A stretch of DNA of 40,027 nucleotides. Source: Nanobdellota archaeon. Its GTDB lineage: Archaea > Nanobdellota > Nanobdellia > Woesearchaeales > GW2011-AR4. The DNA is taken from positions 1-40,027 of the forward strand of contig JADFLA010000007.1 in NCBI GenBank assembly GCA_022564635.1, written 5' to 3'. The position numbers were made by a program, and so were the translations under genes. Below the pieces are notes generated by a model, which was not told where the DNA came from, ran no database searches, and saw nothing but the letters and a program-made list of their open reading frames with translations. Positions 1 through 8,340 of this stretch are shown here, piece after piece (positions within the stretch are counted from its first letter, which is position 1; every line of letters begins with the position of its first letter).

Positions 1-678
1 TTTGTTTTTCCATGTTCCTGATATAATTATATTTGGTGTAAGCCTGTCAATTACGTTTTTTTCATCGATTCCATGGCCAATTATTTTTTTGCCTAGTTCT
101 GTTGGCTCTGCATTTATTATCTTTATGATATTAATTTTAATAATTTTATTTCTTTTTTTCAAGTTTTCAAGTGATAGTTTGTCTAAATCTCTTAATTCAG
201 AAGTGTTTATTGGAAATTTCTTTTTTAGAAATTCCTGTTCTGGATAAGGTTTGTCATGGATTTTTCTTCCAACATCTGTTATTGAAATTAGGGTTTTTCC
301 GCTTTCTTTTTTTATCTCTATTGCTCCTTTTGATCTTAATATTCCAAGGCTTATACTAAATTCCTGTTTACTGTTGGTTCTTTTGGCTATAACATCTAAA
401 GGTAATGAGTTGTGAATAATTTGCCCTAAAAAATTTATTTCGGGTAGGCCATTTGCCCTATACTTTAAACCATTTTCATCTAAATCTATTTGTTCCTGGA
501 GTTTTTTATTTATTCTTATGATTTTTTTATTTTGAAGCCACTGCAAAGCTCGCATGACCTCTACTTTCTGAAGCTTAGTTTTTTCAGCTATTTTAGCAAA
601 TTGACTTGTTTCTTTTAATACCGGCAATACCTTCCTTTCATAACTATGTAAAGAATCTATTATTTTTTCTATTTCCAT
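1..678 (-). CDS. pheS: Phenylalanyl-tRNA synthetase alpha subunit, N-terminal part (cut by window edge)
   Basis: Reading the minus strand from an ATG at 678 gives 226 codons without a stop to the window edge. The translation starts MEIEKIIDSLHSYERKV and contains the signature EVMRALQWLQNKKI, typical of the N-terminal winged-helix region of archaeal and eukaryotic PheRS alpha. It ends in LTPNIIISGTWKNK, matching the segment that leads into the catalytic core in this family (LTPExLxSGxW). The enzyme charges tRNA-Phe with phenylalanine as a heterotetramer with PheT. The catalytic class II core (motifs 1-3) lies outside the window, so completeness cannot be judged. It is divergent from the secreted-protein gene at 771. 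Confidence 0.9.
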   Translation of the reverse strand, partial: MEIEKIIDSLHSYERKVLPVLKETSQFAKIAEKTKLQKVEVMRALQWLQNKKIIRINKKLQEQIDLDENGLKYRANGLPEINFLGQIIHNSLPLDVIAKRTNSKQEFSISLGILRSKGAIEIKKESGKTLISITDVGRKIHDKPYPEQEFLKKKFPINTSELRDLDKLSLENLKKRNKIIKINIIKIINAEPTELGKKIIGHGIDEKNVIDRLTPNIIISGTWKNK

Positions 679-770
679 TTTAGATTTTAGTAATTATACG
701 TATATTTTAAGCTTTTGGTATTATAGGGAAAAAAGATAAATTTTTATAAATCAAAAATACCTTGTTAATT

Positions 771-1772
771 ATGAGGCATATATGTATTAATAGAATTATT
801 GTGCTGCTTACGATTCTTTTGCTATTTTCTATTTATACATTTGCTGCCGGAGGTGGAGGTGGTGGAGGTAGTAGTTCTGGATTAGGATTTGCTGCTAGAG
901 ATTCTATATTTATACTTGTAAATCAAGATTATTCAGCAAAATTTTCTTTAAAAAATGGGACAAAGTATAAGCTTACCATAGAGGTTGAGGATGGTAATGC
1001 TACTGTAAATTTTGGTAATGTTGTAGTTGAATTGAAAAAAGGTGATAATTTTGTTGATTTAAATTCGAATGGTTTTGCTAATATAAACTTTAATCTTGTA
1101 AAAGTAAAAGGGATAAGGGCTGATGTTAGGATTATTAATGTAAAAGAACAAATTAAAGTTTCTACAGAAGATGTAATTATTATGGGACCTGAGATTGAGG
1201 AAGAGAAGGAAGAAGAGGATGAAATAAAATGTGCAGAATTAAAAACAATGAGAGAGAGGGTTTCATGCAGGCTTGATTTAGAAGGAGAGGAGCTGGAAGA
1301 AGAATTAGAGCTTTATTATCTGCCGGAAGAATGCAGAGCAGTGTATTTTACTCCAAGAAAACAATGCATAGAAAGGTATGAATCGGTGCAGGTGTGTTGG
1401 AAATTTCCAGTGGGCAATGAAAGAATTTTATGCGTAAAAAGGGTAATGAAACTAGGAACTTTACAAGAAGAAAAAAGAGCATGTAATGGACTTACAGGGA
1501 AGGAAAAAGCTTCGTGTGTAAGAGATTTAAGAAACAAAGTTTATAACTTGATAAAGTGGAGATTTTATGATTTGGAAGAAAGAGCAGAGGATTTCATGTT
1601 ACGTGGATTAATTGATAAAAAAGATTCTGTAAATTTTATTGTAAAAGTGGAAGAAAACAAGATAAAGTTTAATGAAGCTCGTACAAAAGAAGAAAGAAAG
1701 AATATTATCTTAGATGTGAGGATTGCTTGGAATGAGCTTGTGAAACAAATCGAGAAAAAAATTAGAGGTTGA
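771..1772 (+). CDS. Secreted Cys-containing protein with glycine-rich N-terminus, function unknown
   Basis: I start this gene at ATG 771 (333 residues) rather than at the upstream TTG at 762. A TATA-like box TTTTTATAAA (741-750) lies about 25 nt before 771, as in a leaderless archaeal transcript. The N-terminus is a clear signal peptide (hydrophobic core VLLTILLLFSIYTFAA) followed by seven glycines and serines. After this comes a beta-rich stretch, an acidic segment of E and D, then a helical, charged region with scattered cysteines (ECRAVYF, KQCIER, VQVCWKF, ILCVKR, RACNGL, ASCVRD) that may form disulfides outside the cell. The gene ends 1 nt before the next start, so the two form an operon. 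I do not recognise the family. Confidence 0.75.
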   Translation: MRHICINRIIVLLTILLLFSIYTFAAGGGGGGGSSSGLGFAARDSIFILVNQDYSAKFSLKNGTKYKLTIEVEDGNATVNFGNVVVELKKGDNFVDLNSNGFANINFNLVKVKGIRADVRIINVKEQIKVSTEDVIIMGPEIEEEKEEEDEIKCAELKTMRERVSCRLDLEGEELEEELELYYLPEECRAVYFTPRKQCIERYESVQVCWKFPVGNERILCVKRVMKLGTLQEEKRACNGLTGKEKASCVRDLRNKVYNLIKWRFYDLEERAEDFMLRGLIDKKDSVNFIVKVEENKIKFNEARTKEERKNIILDVRIAWNELVKQIEKKIRG

Positions 1773-1773
1773 A

Positions 1774-1968
1774 ATGAAACTTAAATTAATTTTTATGATT
1801 TTTTTTGTATTTATTTTAGGTTGTCAGCAGTATGATGAAGGGGTTTCAGAAGAAGAAACTTCTATTGAAATTATTAGCGAAGAGACAATTATTGAAGAAG
1901 TTGATGGAGAATTTGATGATGGTTTAGATGAGGCTTTGAGGGAATTGGATGAGGTAGAGAATATTTAA
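1774..1968 (+). CDS. Small acidic lipoprotein
   Basis: This 64-residue protein begins with a lipoprotein signal (MKLKLIFMIFFVFILGCQQ); the lipobox is ILGC, so the mature chain would start at Cys17. The remainder is almost entirely acidic (EEETSIEIISEETIIEEVDGEFDD), with no recognisable domain. The start codon follows the stop of the upstream secreted protein after a single base, so the two are surely co-transcribed and perhaps act together at the cell surface. It ends exactly against the convergent transaldolase gene. The function is unknown; the lipoprotein call is a sequence reading. Confidence 0.7.
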   Translation: MKLKLIFMIFFVFILGCQQYDEGVSEEETSIEIISEETIIEEVDGEFDDGLDEALRELDEVENI

Positions 1969-2628
1969 TTATTTTTTCTTTAGTCCCTTTTGTAATTTAT
2001 CCCAATCATCCAGAAATTGCTTTATTCCCTTGTCTGTTAATTTATGTTTAAATAATTGCTCATACACCTTAAATGGCATAGATGCTATATCTGCACCTAA
2101 AAGGGCTGCATCTCTTACATGAGTTGGGCTTCGTATGCTTGCAACTAGTATCTTAGATTTAAATCCATAATTATCATATATTTTTCTTATTTCTTCTATA
2201 AGATGCATTCCTGATTCTCCTATGTCATCCAATCTTCCGACAAATGGGCTTATGATGTAAGTACCTGCTTTTGCTGCAAGTAAAGCTTGATTTGCAGAGA
2301 AACATAGTGTTGTATTGATTCTTATACCAATTTTAGTCATAATTCTGCAGGCTTTCATGCCTTCCGGAGTCATCGGAACTTTTATTACAATGTTTTTATG
2401 TATTTTTGCGAATTTCTTACCTTCTTTGACCATTCCTTCTGCTTCCAAAGAAACAGTTTCTGCACTTATTGGGCCATTTACAATTTTTGTTATTTCTTTT
2501 AGTGTCTGGACGTAATCACGGCCTTCTTTCATGATTAAGGTTGGGTTGGTTGTGCAACCATCCAAAATTCCCGTCTCTGCAGCTTTCTTAAGTTCTTGAG
2601 TGTTCGCCGTGTCTAAAAAAATCTTCAT
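1969..2628 (-). CDS. tal: Transaldolase (short, fructose-6-phosphate aldolase-like subfamily)
   Basis: The 219-residue protein starts MKIFLDTAN and has the TTNPTL motif near residue 26, both hallmarks of the short TalC/MipB transaldolases. The Schiff-base lysine is K83 in NIVIKVPMT. The family transfers dihydroxyacetone units between sugar phosphates in the non-oxidative pentose phosphate pathway. Some members instead are fructose-6-phosphate aldolases, and sequence alone does not fully separate the two. Length is normal for the subfamily (about 215-220). The adjacent transketolase genes favour the transaldolase reading: together they would make ribose 5-phosphate and erythrose 4-phosphate from glycolytic intermediates. 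Confidence 0.9.
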   Translation of the reverse strand: MKIFLDTANTQELKKAAETGILDGCTTNPTLIMKEGRDYVQTLKEITKIVNGPISAETVSLEAEGMVKEGKKFAKIHKNIVIKVPMTPEGMKACRIMTKIGIRINTTLCFSANQALLAAKAGTYIISPFVGRLDDIGESGMHLIEEIRKIYDNYGFKSKILVASIRSPTHVRDAALLGADIASMPFKVYEQLFKHKLTDKGIKQFLDDWDKLQKGLKKK

Positions 2629-2725
2629 TTTAACACCATCAATATTCCATCATTATTTGTTATTTTTTTATTTTTAATTATATATTTTAACTATTGCAAT
2701 TATTATTTAATTGATTTTGTTGTTT

Positions 2726-3685
2726 TTATTTTTTATTCTTAATAACTGCTTTTACTTTATTAACAATATGTTTAGCGCTTAATCCATATTTATCGTAAAG
2801 CTCTGCATATTTTCCTGATTCTCCATATCTGTCTTCAACACCAATCCTTTTCATTATACAAGGATAATTTTCTGACAAAACTTCTGCAACAGCACTACCT
2901 AAACCACCGATTATATTGTGATCTTCTGCCGTTATTACGCAATTTGTTTTTTTTGCTAAATCTATTATTAATTTTTTGTCAATTGGTTTAATAGTATGAA
3001 TGTTAACAACATAGATATTTATATTATTCTTTTTGAGTATTTCTGCAGCTTTTAAAGATTCATGAACCATTGTTCCTGTTGCAAAAATAACAGCATGTTT
3101 TCCTTTTTTTAGTACTTCGCCTTTACCAATTTTAAATTTATAATTATTATTATGGATAATTGGTAATGGATTTCTCAATGTTCTCATGTAAGAGGGCCCT
3201 TTATAGTCAAGCAAAGCAAGAACTGCTTTTTCAGCTTCTATTGCATCAGCAGGTTGTATAACAACCATATTAGGTAGTGTTCTATAAATAGATATGTCTT
3301 CTATTGCCTGTGCACTTTTGCCATCTTCTCCTGTGAATAGACCAGCGTGGCTACCAGTTATTTTTACATTTATTTTGTTTCTAGAAATAATGTTTCTTGT
3401 TAATTCGAAAGCGCGCTGACCAAAAATAGCAAAACTGCTTGCATATGGTATTTTTCCAGATAAAGCAAGACCAGCTGCTGTACCTATCATGTCCTGCTCT
3501 GCAATACCCATACTAAAAAATCTGTCAGGAAATTCTTTTTTAAACCAGTCACTTCTTGTGCTGTCACTTAAATCAGCATCTAAAGCAACAACATTTTTAT
3601 TTTTTTTACCTGCAGCTATTAGTCCTTTTCCATAACCATCTCTTGTTGCTACTTTTCCTTTTTCTTCTTTTACAATTCCAGCCAT
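2726..3685 (-). CDS. tktB: Transketolase, C-terminal subunit
   Basis: This is the C-terminal half of a split transketolase (pyrimidine-binding and C-terminal domains). I choose ATG 3685 (319 residues, MAGIVKEEKG), which lies 1 nt after the stop of the N-terminal subunit; the upstream in-frame TTG at 3694 would overlap that gene. Visible family features are ALDADLSDSTR, the GIAEQDMIGTAAGLA segment that carries the cofactor-activating glutamate, and SHAGLFTGEDGKSAQ. With its partner it transfers two-carbon ketol units using thiamine diphosphate. The split arrangement is usual in archaea. Tight coupling implies co-translation of the two halves. Confidence 0.93.
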   Translation of the reverse strand: MAGIVKEEKGKVATRDGYGKGLIAAGKKNKNVVALDADLSDSTRSDWFKKEFPDRFFSMGIAEQDMIGTAAGLALSGKIPYASSFAIFGQRAFELTRNIISRNKINVKITGSHAGLFTGEDGKSAQAIEDISIYRTLPNMVVIQPADAIEAEKAVLALLDYKGPSYMRTLRNPLPIIHNNNYKFKIGKGEVLKKGKHAVIFATGTMVHESLKAAEILKKNNINIYVVNIHTIKPIDKKLIIDLAKKTNCVITAEDHNIIGGLGSAVAEVLSENYPCIMKRIGVEDRYGESGKYAELYDKYGLSAKHIVNKVKAVIKNKK

Positions 3686-3686
3686 T

Positions 3687-4517
3687 TTAATCAAACTTTA
3701 TTTTATTTAATTCGTCCATAGCCTGTTTAAATTCCTCATCATTAGGAGCTTTTCCATGGAATTTATGGTTTAATTCCATAAAAGAAACTCCTTTGCCTTT
3801 TATTGTATTTGCTATGATCATTGTTGGCTTTCCTTTTAGTTTGTCTGCTTTATCTAGAGCATTAACAATTTGCCCCATATCATGACCATTTATTTCAATA
3901 ACGTGAAACCCAAAAGATTTCCATTTTTCAACTGCATTGCCTATATCCATTACTTCTTTTATTGTTCCAGTTTGCTGTACCTGATTTTTATCCAATATGT
4001 AAACTAAGTTATCTAGCTTATAAAATGCTGCTGACATTGAGGCTTCCCAGACAACACCTTCTTGGCTTTCTCCATCTCCAATCATAACATAAACTTTGTA
4101 ATTTTTTTTATCTAATTTGCAAGCAAGAGCCATTCCATTAGCTACAGGGACTCCTTGTCCTAATGAACCTCCAGCATGATCTACTCCAGGGATATTAAGT
4201 TCTGGATGTCCCTGTAGCAAGCCGTTTAATTTTCTATAACTTTTCAATTCTTTTTTATTATAGAATCCTTTCATTGCTAAAATTGCATAATAACCTGGAG
4301 ATGCATGGCCTTTGCTTAAAACAAACCTGTCTCTATCTTTCCAATGTGGTTTTTTTGGATTTATCCTTAATTTATAGAAATACAAAGCTGCTAATATGTC
4401 TGCTTCTGATAAGGAACCTCCTGGATGACCAGATTGTGCGCGATGAATCATTATTAAGGATTCTTTTCTTATTTCATTTGCTATTTTTTTAAATTCTTTT
4501 ATTTTTTCTTTGTTCAT
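3687..4517 (-). CDS. tktA: Transketolase, N-terminal (thiamine diphosphate-binding) subunit
   Basis: The 276-residue protein carries the TPP pyrophosphate domain: the histidine motifs HRAQSGHPGGS and SKGHASPGYY, then the cofactor motif GDGESQEGVVWEAS ending in DKNQ about 30 residues later. It pairs with the downstream gene to make a complete transketolase. The region 4518-4629 upstream contains AT-rich TATA-like stretches for its promoter. The TrmB-type regulator lies directly upstream on the same strand, which suggests that it controls this sugar-phosphate operon; that control is an inference from position. Confidence 0.93.
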   Translation of the reverse strand: MNKEKIKEFKKIANEIRKESLIMIHRAQSGHPGGSLSEADILAALYFYKLRINPKKPHWKDRDRFVLSKGHASPGYYAILAMKGFYNKKELKSYRKLNGLLQGHPELNIPGVDHAGGSLGQGVPVANGMALACKLDKKNYKVYVMIGDGESQEGVVWEASMSAAFYKLDNLVYILDKNQVQQTGTIKEVMDIGNAVEKWKSFGFHVIEINGHDMGQIVNALDKADKLKGKPTMIIANTIKGKGVSFMELNHKFHGKAPNDEEFKQAMDELNKIKFD

Positions 4518-4629
4518 TGTTATATTTATGCTTTTTATTTAAGATTTATATTGAAATGTTAGAGCTAGGAAGAAAGAGATTATATAAGTTTTTTGTTTAA
4601 TGTTTGATATTAAAAAATAAAAGAAAATA

Positions 4630-5451
4630 TTAATGCCTTTTGAGAACTTCATTAGCCGGTTTCATATTTTTCCATGCTGCACTAAATAATTTTTCTAGTG
4701 CACCTGAAAAGAATGGACTATTAACCCAGATTCCTACATCGTAAGTTGGATGGACGGTGTTATCATCCATTATCATGAAGATAACTTCTTTTCCATCGAC
4801 AATTACAAACCTGGCTTTATCATCGGTGTTTCTTACTTCTGAAACTCCGGATATATCTTTTACTGCTGCTGCAGTTTCTTTTGTCAATGGTGCTGCAATC
4901 CTTATTTTTACACCGCGTTTCTTAAGTTTTTCAAATGTTGGCTTAAAGCCTTCTATCTTTCTCATAAATCCTTGGGTGGTTGTCATTATTGAAACGGATT
5001 CCTCTGCATTCCTTATTGTAAGCTCGAGGTGATTGTATAGGTTATGTCTTCCTTTCAATGATCCAGATAAATCGGCTGGTTCTACTAACTCGATGCCTTG
5101 CGTGTGTAATGTGTTTAATTCATCTACAACTTCTGTTTTCTTAAGGTCTTCAAGTTTTTTTATTTGCTCTTTTGCATAATCATTCACATTTTTCTTAACC
5201 CTTTCCAAGACTTCTTTTGGAGGTACAGCAAGGTACTTTATGGGTTTTCCTAGCTTCATAATCACAAAACCTTTTTTTTCTAGGCTTTCTAAAACATCAT
5301 AGCTTCTGCTTCTTGGTACATCGGCTATATCAGATAATTCACCAGCAGTTGAGACTCCTCTGCTTAATAGAGCTGTCCAGATTTTTACTTCATATAGATT
5401 TAAAGAGAAATATCTTCTCAGTTTGCTCAGAAATTCTTCTTTTACTATCAT
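4630..5451 (-). CDS. TrmB-family sugar-responsive transcription regulator
   Basis: The 273-residue protein has an N-terminal winged-helix DNA-binding domain (about residues 15-80: LYEVKIWTALLSRGVSTAGE, then VPRSRSYDVLESLEKKGFV). A helical linker (VKKNVNDYAKEQIKKLEDL) leads to a C-terminal effector domain. This is the TrmB layout; family members bind sugars and repress or activate sugar transport and central carbon genes. The neighbouring transketolase and transaldolase genes fit such a role. The upstream region 5461-5550 has two inverted repeats that may be operators for autoregulation. The bound effector cannot be read from sequence. Confidence 0.85.
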   Translation of the reverse strand: MIVKEEFLSKLRRYFSLNLYEVKIWTALLSRGVSTAGELSDIADVPRSRSYDVLESLEKKGFVIMKLGKPIKYLAVPPKEVLERVKKNVNDYAKEQIKKLEDLKKTEVVDELNTLHTQGIELVEPADLSGSLKGRHNLYNHLELTIRNAEESVSIMTTTQGFMRKIEGFKPTFEKLKKRGVKIRIAAPLTKETAAAVKDISGVSEVRNTDDKARFVIVDGKEVIFMIMDDNTVHPTYDVGIWVNSPFFSGALEKLFSAAWKNMKPANEVLKRH

Positions 5452-5462
5452 TAAAACCTACC

Positions 5463-5550
5463 CCCCTTTTTTTATTAAAAGGGGACAAATGAATTGATAC
5501 TACTATTAATATGTTACGTTTTTTTACCCCACTACAGTACTTTCATTTGT
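5463..5550. promoter_or_regulatory. Two nested-spaced inverted repeats in the trmB-like upstream region
   Basis: Directly upstream of the TrmB-like start codon are an 8-bp inverted repeat, CCCCTTTT (5463-5470) with AAAAGGGG (5477-5484), and a 9-bp one, ACAAATGAA (5485-5493) with TTCATTTGT (5542-5550). They abut one another. They could be operators for autoregulation or hairpins in a 5' leader. I did not find the classical TACTNNNAGTA TrmB box. The rest of 5551-5670 is AT-rich without recognisable features. Confidence 0.4.
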
Positions 5551-5670
5551 AATTAGGGTCATTCTATTTTAACTTTAAAGTTATAAAATCTTAAACAGAA
5601 CTCATATATAAAGTTTTTGAAACTTTTTTGGTTTTCCTTTATTTTTGTTTAAATATTTGTTATTTTTTTG

Positions 5671-6735
5671 TCAATAATTCAACTTAAATCTTAAAATAGC
5701 TGCAATTCCTCCTAGGCCATCTAATTTTTTGCCTGCTTCATGCTCTGAACTTATTATCAATATATCCCCTTTTGTGCTATCTACTGTTTTCATTGTTTCT
5801 TCTATTTCCTCGTATTTATCTTCGGTTCTTCTTTTCTGTATATAACTGTCTGTAATTAATAATGTTTTTACAGCGCCTGCTGTAGCAACATTTTTTGTTT
5901 CTTTTAGACCGTAAGATGCTAGATTGTTTTTTGATATTTCTTCAAATAGTTCTTCAACATATCTAAATTCTTTAGCTATTCTATCCTGCTTTAATGCGTG
6001 CTCTGTCTCTGGCCTTTTTAGGACTTCATTGAAAGCATTTTCTCCAGCAGAAGAGCATGTAGCTAAAATTATTTTACTTTTAAGATTTTGATCTGCAATT
6101 TCCTTCATTAATTCTTCTTTCCAAAAAGCAGGACTTGCGATTATGATTTTATTTAAATTGTATCTTTTGTCGTATTCTTCCAGTTGTCTTAAAATTTCTT
6201 TGTAAAAATTAGTCTCTACTTGCTTTATATCTGCTTTTTTTGCAACAGTTCCTTTAATGTTTGTAAGCAGTTGGTAGCCATATTTTTTCATTAATGCAAA
6301 ATAAGCCTCTTCGCGATCATGCACACAGATTAATATTTTAGCTTGGGGTGCTTTACTTGCTTCTTTTAATTTATCAATCTGGAATTTTAACCATTTCTGC
6401 TTTATTATTGTAATTATTGAGTTTTCTTCGATATTAAATGTATGGTATGATCCTAGAGGAACGTCTTCAGGACCTTCTTTTACTAAGCCAGAAATTCTTA
6501 ATATGTTTGAGGTTTTGCTAAATTCAAGTTTCTCAACTTGTATAAGCAGAAAAACTGATTTTTTTGTTATTTTTTGCTTTCTTTGCGTTTCTTGACCGAT
6601 TTTTATCTTTCTGAGAGTTTTTCCTTTAATAAGATCATTTTTTTCTATTATATGGTTTAAGTACCACAAATCATCTAAGTTCTCAATTTTTATTTTTACA
6701 ATGCCTTTTTTAAGATCTGAGTGTATTAGTTTCAT
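5671..6735 (-). CDS. pelA: Pelota (Dom34) mRNA surveillance factor
   Basis: The 354-residue protein matches archaeal pelota along its length. It has an N-terminal Sm-like domain (MKLIHSDLKKGIVKIKIEN, with GLVKEGPEDVPLGSYHTFNI), a central domain (about 130-260), and a C-terminal eRF1-like domain ending in an RFKLNY tail. Pelota enters the empty A site of stalled ribosomes and, with aEF1A or ABCE1, splits them; unlike aRF1 it lacks the GGQ release motif, and none is seen here. Length is normal for archaeal members. No partner gene is adjacent. Its upstream region contains repeat element R1a. Confidence 0.9.
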   Translation of the reverse strand: MKLIHSDLKKGIVKIKIENLDDLWYLNHIIEKNDLIKGKTLRKIKIGQETQRKQKITKKSVFLLIQVEKLEFSKTSNILRISGLVKEGPEDVPLGSYHTFNIEENSIITIIKQKWLKFQIDKLKEASKAPQAKILICVHDREEAYFALMKKYGYQLLTNIKGTVAKKADIKQVETNFYKEILRQLEEYDKRYNLNKIIIASPAFWKEELMKEIADQNLKSKIILATCSSAGENAFNEVLKRPETEHALKQDRIAKEFRYVEELFEEISKNNLASYGLKETKNVATAGAVKTLLITDSYIQKRRTEDKYEEIEETMKTVDSTKGDILIISSEHEAGKKLDGLGGIAAILRFKLNY

Positions 6736-6760
6736 TTTTTATTTTTAAACATGTTTTAAT

Positions 6761-6911
6761 CATTCCGACTTCGGTAAAATTGATTTTTTGTTAAATTTAA
6801 ATTTCAATCCGGCTTCGCCCGACTTGCGAAAGCTCGCTTTCGCTCGCTTTTCGGGGCTCAGCCAAATATTACTGCTCGGCGTTGCTTCTTTGCCATAGCG
6901 CAACGCCTCGC
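6761..6911. repeat. Dispersed multi-hairpin repeat R1, copy a (with 39-nt nested module)
   Basis: This intergenic element recurs at 19966-20091. Shared parts, in order, are a small hairpin around CCGACTTCGG (6765-6774), the word TTTCAATCCGGCTTCG, the closing word CAGCCAAATATTACTG, and a perfect 8-bp hairpin GGCGTTGC (6879-6886) with GCAACGCC (6900-6907). GGCT and AGCC close the first arm. Copy a contains an extra 39-nt GC-rich hairpin (6818-6856, closed by CCCGA/TCGGG, with inner GCGAAAGC-TC-GCTTTCGC) where copy b has only CTTTCGCT. It does not look like coding sequence. It may be a MITE-like repeat or a structured RNA. Confidence 0.75.
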
Positions 6912-6956
6912 CTATTGATTACAATAAAAAATTACTCCATAAAGCTAAAGTACAAG

Positions 6957-6964
6957 CTTTAATC
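6957..6964. repeat. Left 8-bp target-site duplication of the IS66 element
   Basis: CTTTAATC at 6957-6964 is repeated exactly at 8264-8271, immediately outside both terminal inverted repeats. Eight base pairs is the known duplication length for the IS66 family. Confidence 0.92.
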
Positions 6965-8263
6965 GTATGTGATTAGCACAAATGAGCTTTTAGCTCAGTA
7001 AACGAATTTAATCCTCTTTGTTTCCATGTTGCTATACAGGTGTTTATTCTTTCCATTATGGTTGTCCCTTTCTCATTCCTTAGGGTTCCTATTATTTTTC
7101 TTTGAACAATAAGCTCTCTTAACGCTCTTTCTGCTCTGTTATTTGTAGGTTCCACCTCTTTGTTATCTACAAAGGTAAACCAGTGCTCTATTCCATTCTT
7201 TACCGTAACAGAAAACTTTCTTAGCTCTTTATAGCAATCTGCATAATCTGTCCATTGCTTCATCTCAAGAATAAGCTTATCTTTGGAAGGTGGCTTTTTA
7301 CTCTTAGCTTTCTCGTATAGCTTCTTCAACCCTTGATAAAGATGTTTAGCTGAATCAAATTGCTCAGCTAAATACCTAGCTTCCCTTAGCAGATGAGCCC
7401 AGCATCTTTGCATATTATCTGTGTAAGAGGAGTAGCTTGTCCATCCGTCACAACCAATAACGCCTTTGTAATTCTCGCCTAAGACTTCTTCAATAACTCC
7501 TTTGCCTCTGCCTTTTCTTATTAGGTATAGGGTAGCTTTCTTAGTTGTAAAGACCCATAGATGAAAGTTGAGACCATCTACTCTCATTCCAGTCTCGTCA
7601 ATATTGATTGATTCAGACCTTCTCAAAAATGCTTGAATTTTATTGTATTCTGCCGCAAGTTTATCACTTACCCTTCTTGTAATATCAAACACAGTAGCAG
7701 AACTCATATTAAGATTAAATTGTCTCTTTAAGGAAGAGCATACTTTCCTAAGAGGAAGCCTATCTTCAAACTTAAGCAAGGTGGTATGAGCTAAAGTATT
7801 TGCTCCGAATCTGCTAGTATCCGGAATAGGAGCTTGAGCAACTACCTCATTACCGCAATGACTGCATAGGTAATGGTTGATCCTATACTCTGTAACTTCA
7901 ATAGGTTGTGGTTCCGGTATTTCTTCAATAATCTTAGTAGTTGTCTTAAATGGATTGCTTAGCTTACTCTTGCAATTAGGACATTTATCTTCTATGACCT
8001 CCAGAGTCATAGTGGGATTTGGATTGCTCCTTGTTGTTCCTTCATGGCCTTCTTTTTGTCCTGGCTTTTTCTTATCTTCATTAAGTATCCTTGGAGGAAA
8101 TCTTATTTTGCTAGAAGGCGTATTAGCATTTTCATATGCTATAAGCTTTTTCTCAAGTTCTTCTACACGCTTAGAAAGCTTATCAAATTCCGGTTTACAG
8201 TCTTCACATACCATGAGATAATAGTTGAAGAACTACTATTTCCTTTTTTCGCTAATCACATAC
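6965..8263 (-). mobile_element. Complete IS66-family insertion sequence (single-gene type)
   Basis: The 1299-bp element is bounded by 13-bp perfect terminal inverted repeats: GTATGTGATTAGC at 6965-6977 and its complement at 8251-8263. It is flanked by the direct repeat CTTTAATC. It contains one gene, a tnpC-like transposase, without the tnpA and tnpB accessory genes found in classical IS66; such single-gene members are known. The transposase stop codon lies inside the left terminal repeat. Intact ends, an intact duplication and an intact gene imply a recent insertion. It landed between pelota and the surface-gene promoter and leaves that promoter's TATA region (about 8275-8288) intact. Confidence 0.93.
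6973..8214 (-). CDS. tnpC: IS66-family transposase (TnpC-like)
   Basis: The 413-residue protein has an N-terminal coiled coil (EFDKLSKRVEELEKKLIAYE) and a proline-rich linker. A four-cysteine zinc-binding domain follows (CPNCKSKL, then CSHCGNEVV). After that comes the DDE catalytic core: first Asp in INIDETGMRVDG, second Asp in GVIGCDGWTSY, and Glu in PTNNRAERALRE. These are the standard IS66 domains in order, and the length is within range for compact members. It cuts and joins the ends of its own element. No frameshift is visible, so it is probably active. Its codon use and GC look somewhat higher than the neighbouring AT-rich genes, compatible with recent arrival. Confidence 0.95.
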   Translation of the reverse strand: MVCEDCKPEFDKLSKRVEELEKKLIAYENANTPSSKIRFPPRILNEDKKKPGQKEGHEGTTRSNPNPTMTLEVIEDKCPNCKSKLSNPFKTTTKIIEEIPEPQPIEVTEYRINHYLCSHCGNEVVAQAPIPDTSRFGANTLAHTTLLKFEDRLPLRKVCSSLKRQFNLNMSSATVFDITRRVSDKLAAEYNKIQAFLRRSESINIDETGMRVDGLNFHLWVFTTKKATLYLIRKGRGKGVIEEVLGENYKGVIGCDGWTSYSSYTDNMQRCWAHLLREARYLAEQFDSAKHLYQGLKKLYEKAKSKKPPSKDKLILEMKQWTDYADCYKELRKFSVTVKNGIEHWFTFVDNKEVEPTNNRAERALRELIVQRKIIGTLRNEKGTTIMERINTCIATWKQRGLNSFTELKAHLC

Positions 8264-8271
8264 CTTTAATC
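8264..8271. repeat. Right 8-bp target-site duplication of the IS66 element
   Basis: CTTTAATC at 8264-8271 is identical to 6957-6964 and directly abuts the right terminal repeat of the insertion sequence. Confidence 0.92.
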
Positions 8272-8329
8272 AAAACATTTATATATTAAACTATTCATTT
8301 TTTACACAAAAGTAGATATAGATATAAAA

Positions 8330-8335
8330 GGTGAT
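8330..8335 (+). promoter_or_regulatory. Shine-Dalgarno site deciding a TTG start
   Basis: GGTGAT at 8330-8335, complementary to the archaeal 16S rRNA 3' end, sits 5 nt before TTG 8341 and supports that non-ATG start. A TATA-like stretch (CATTTATATATTA, about 8274-8286) lies upstream and survived the IS insertion at 8263. Confidence 0.65.
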
Positions 8336-8340
8336 TATAT

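Noticed and set aside
2-359. Plus-strand open frames over the first 360 bases
   Set aside because: They are antisense shadows of the PheRS alpha gene, which reads through the whole region on the minus strand.
762-770. TTG start codon at 762 for the first secreted protein
   Set aside because: ATG 771 gives a better signal peptide and the leaderless distance from the TATA box; the TTG has no ribosome site.
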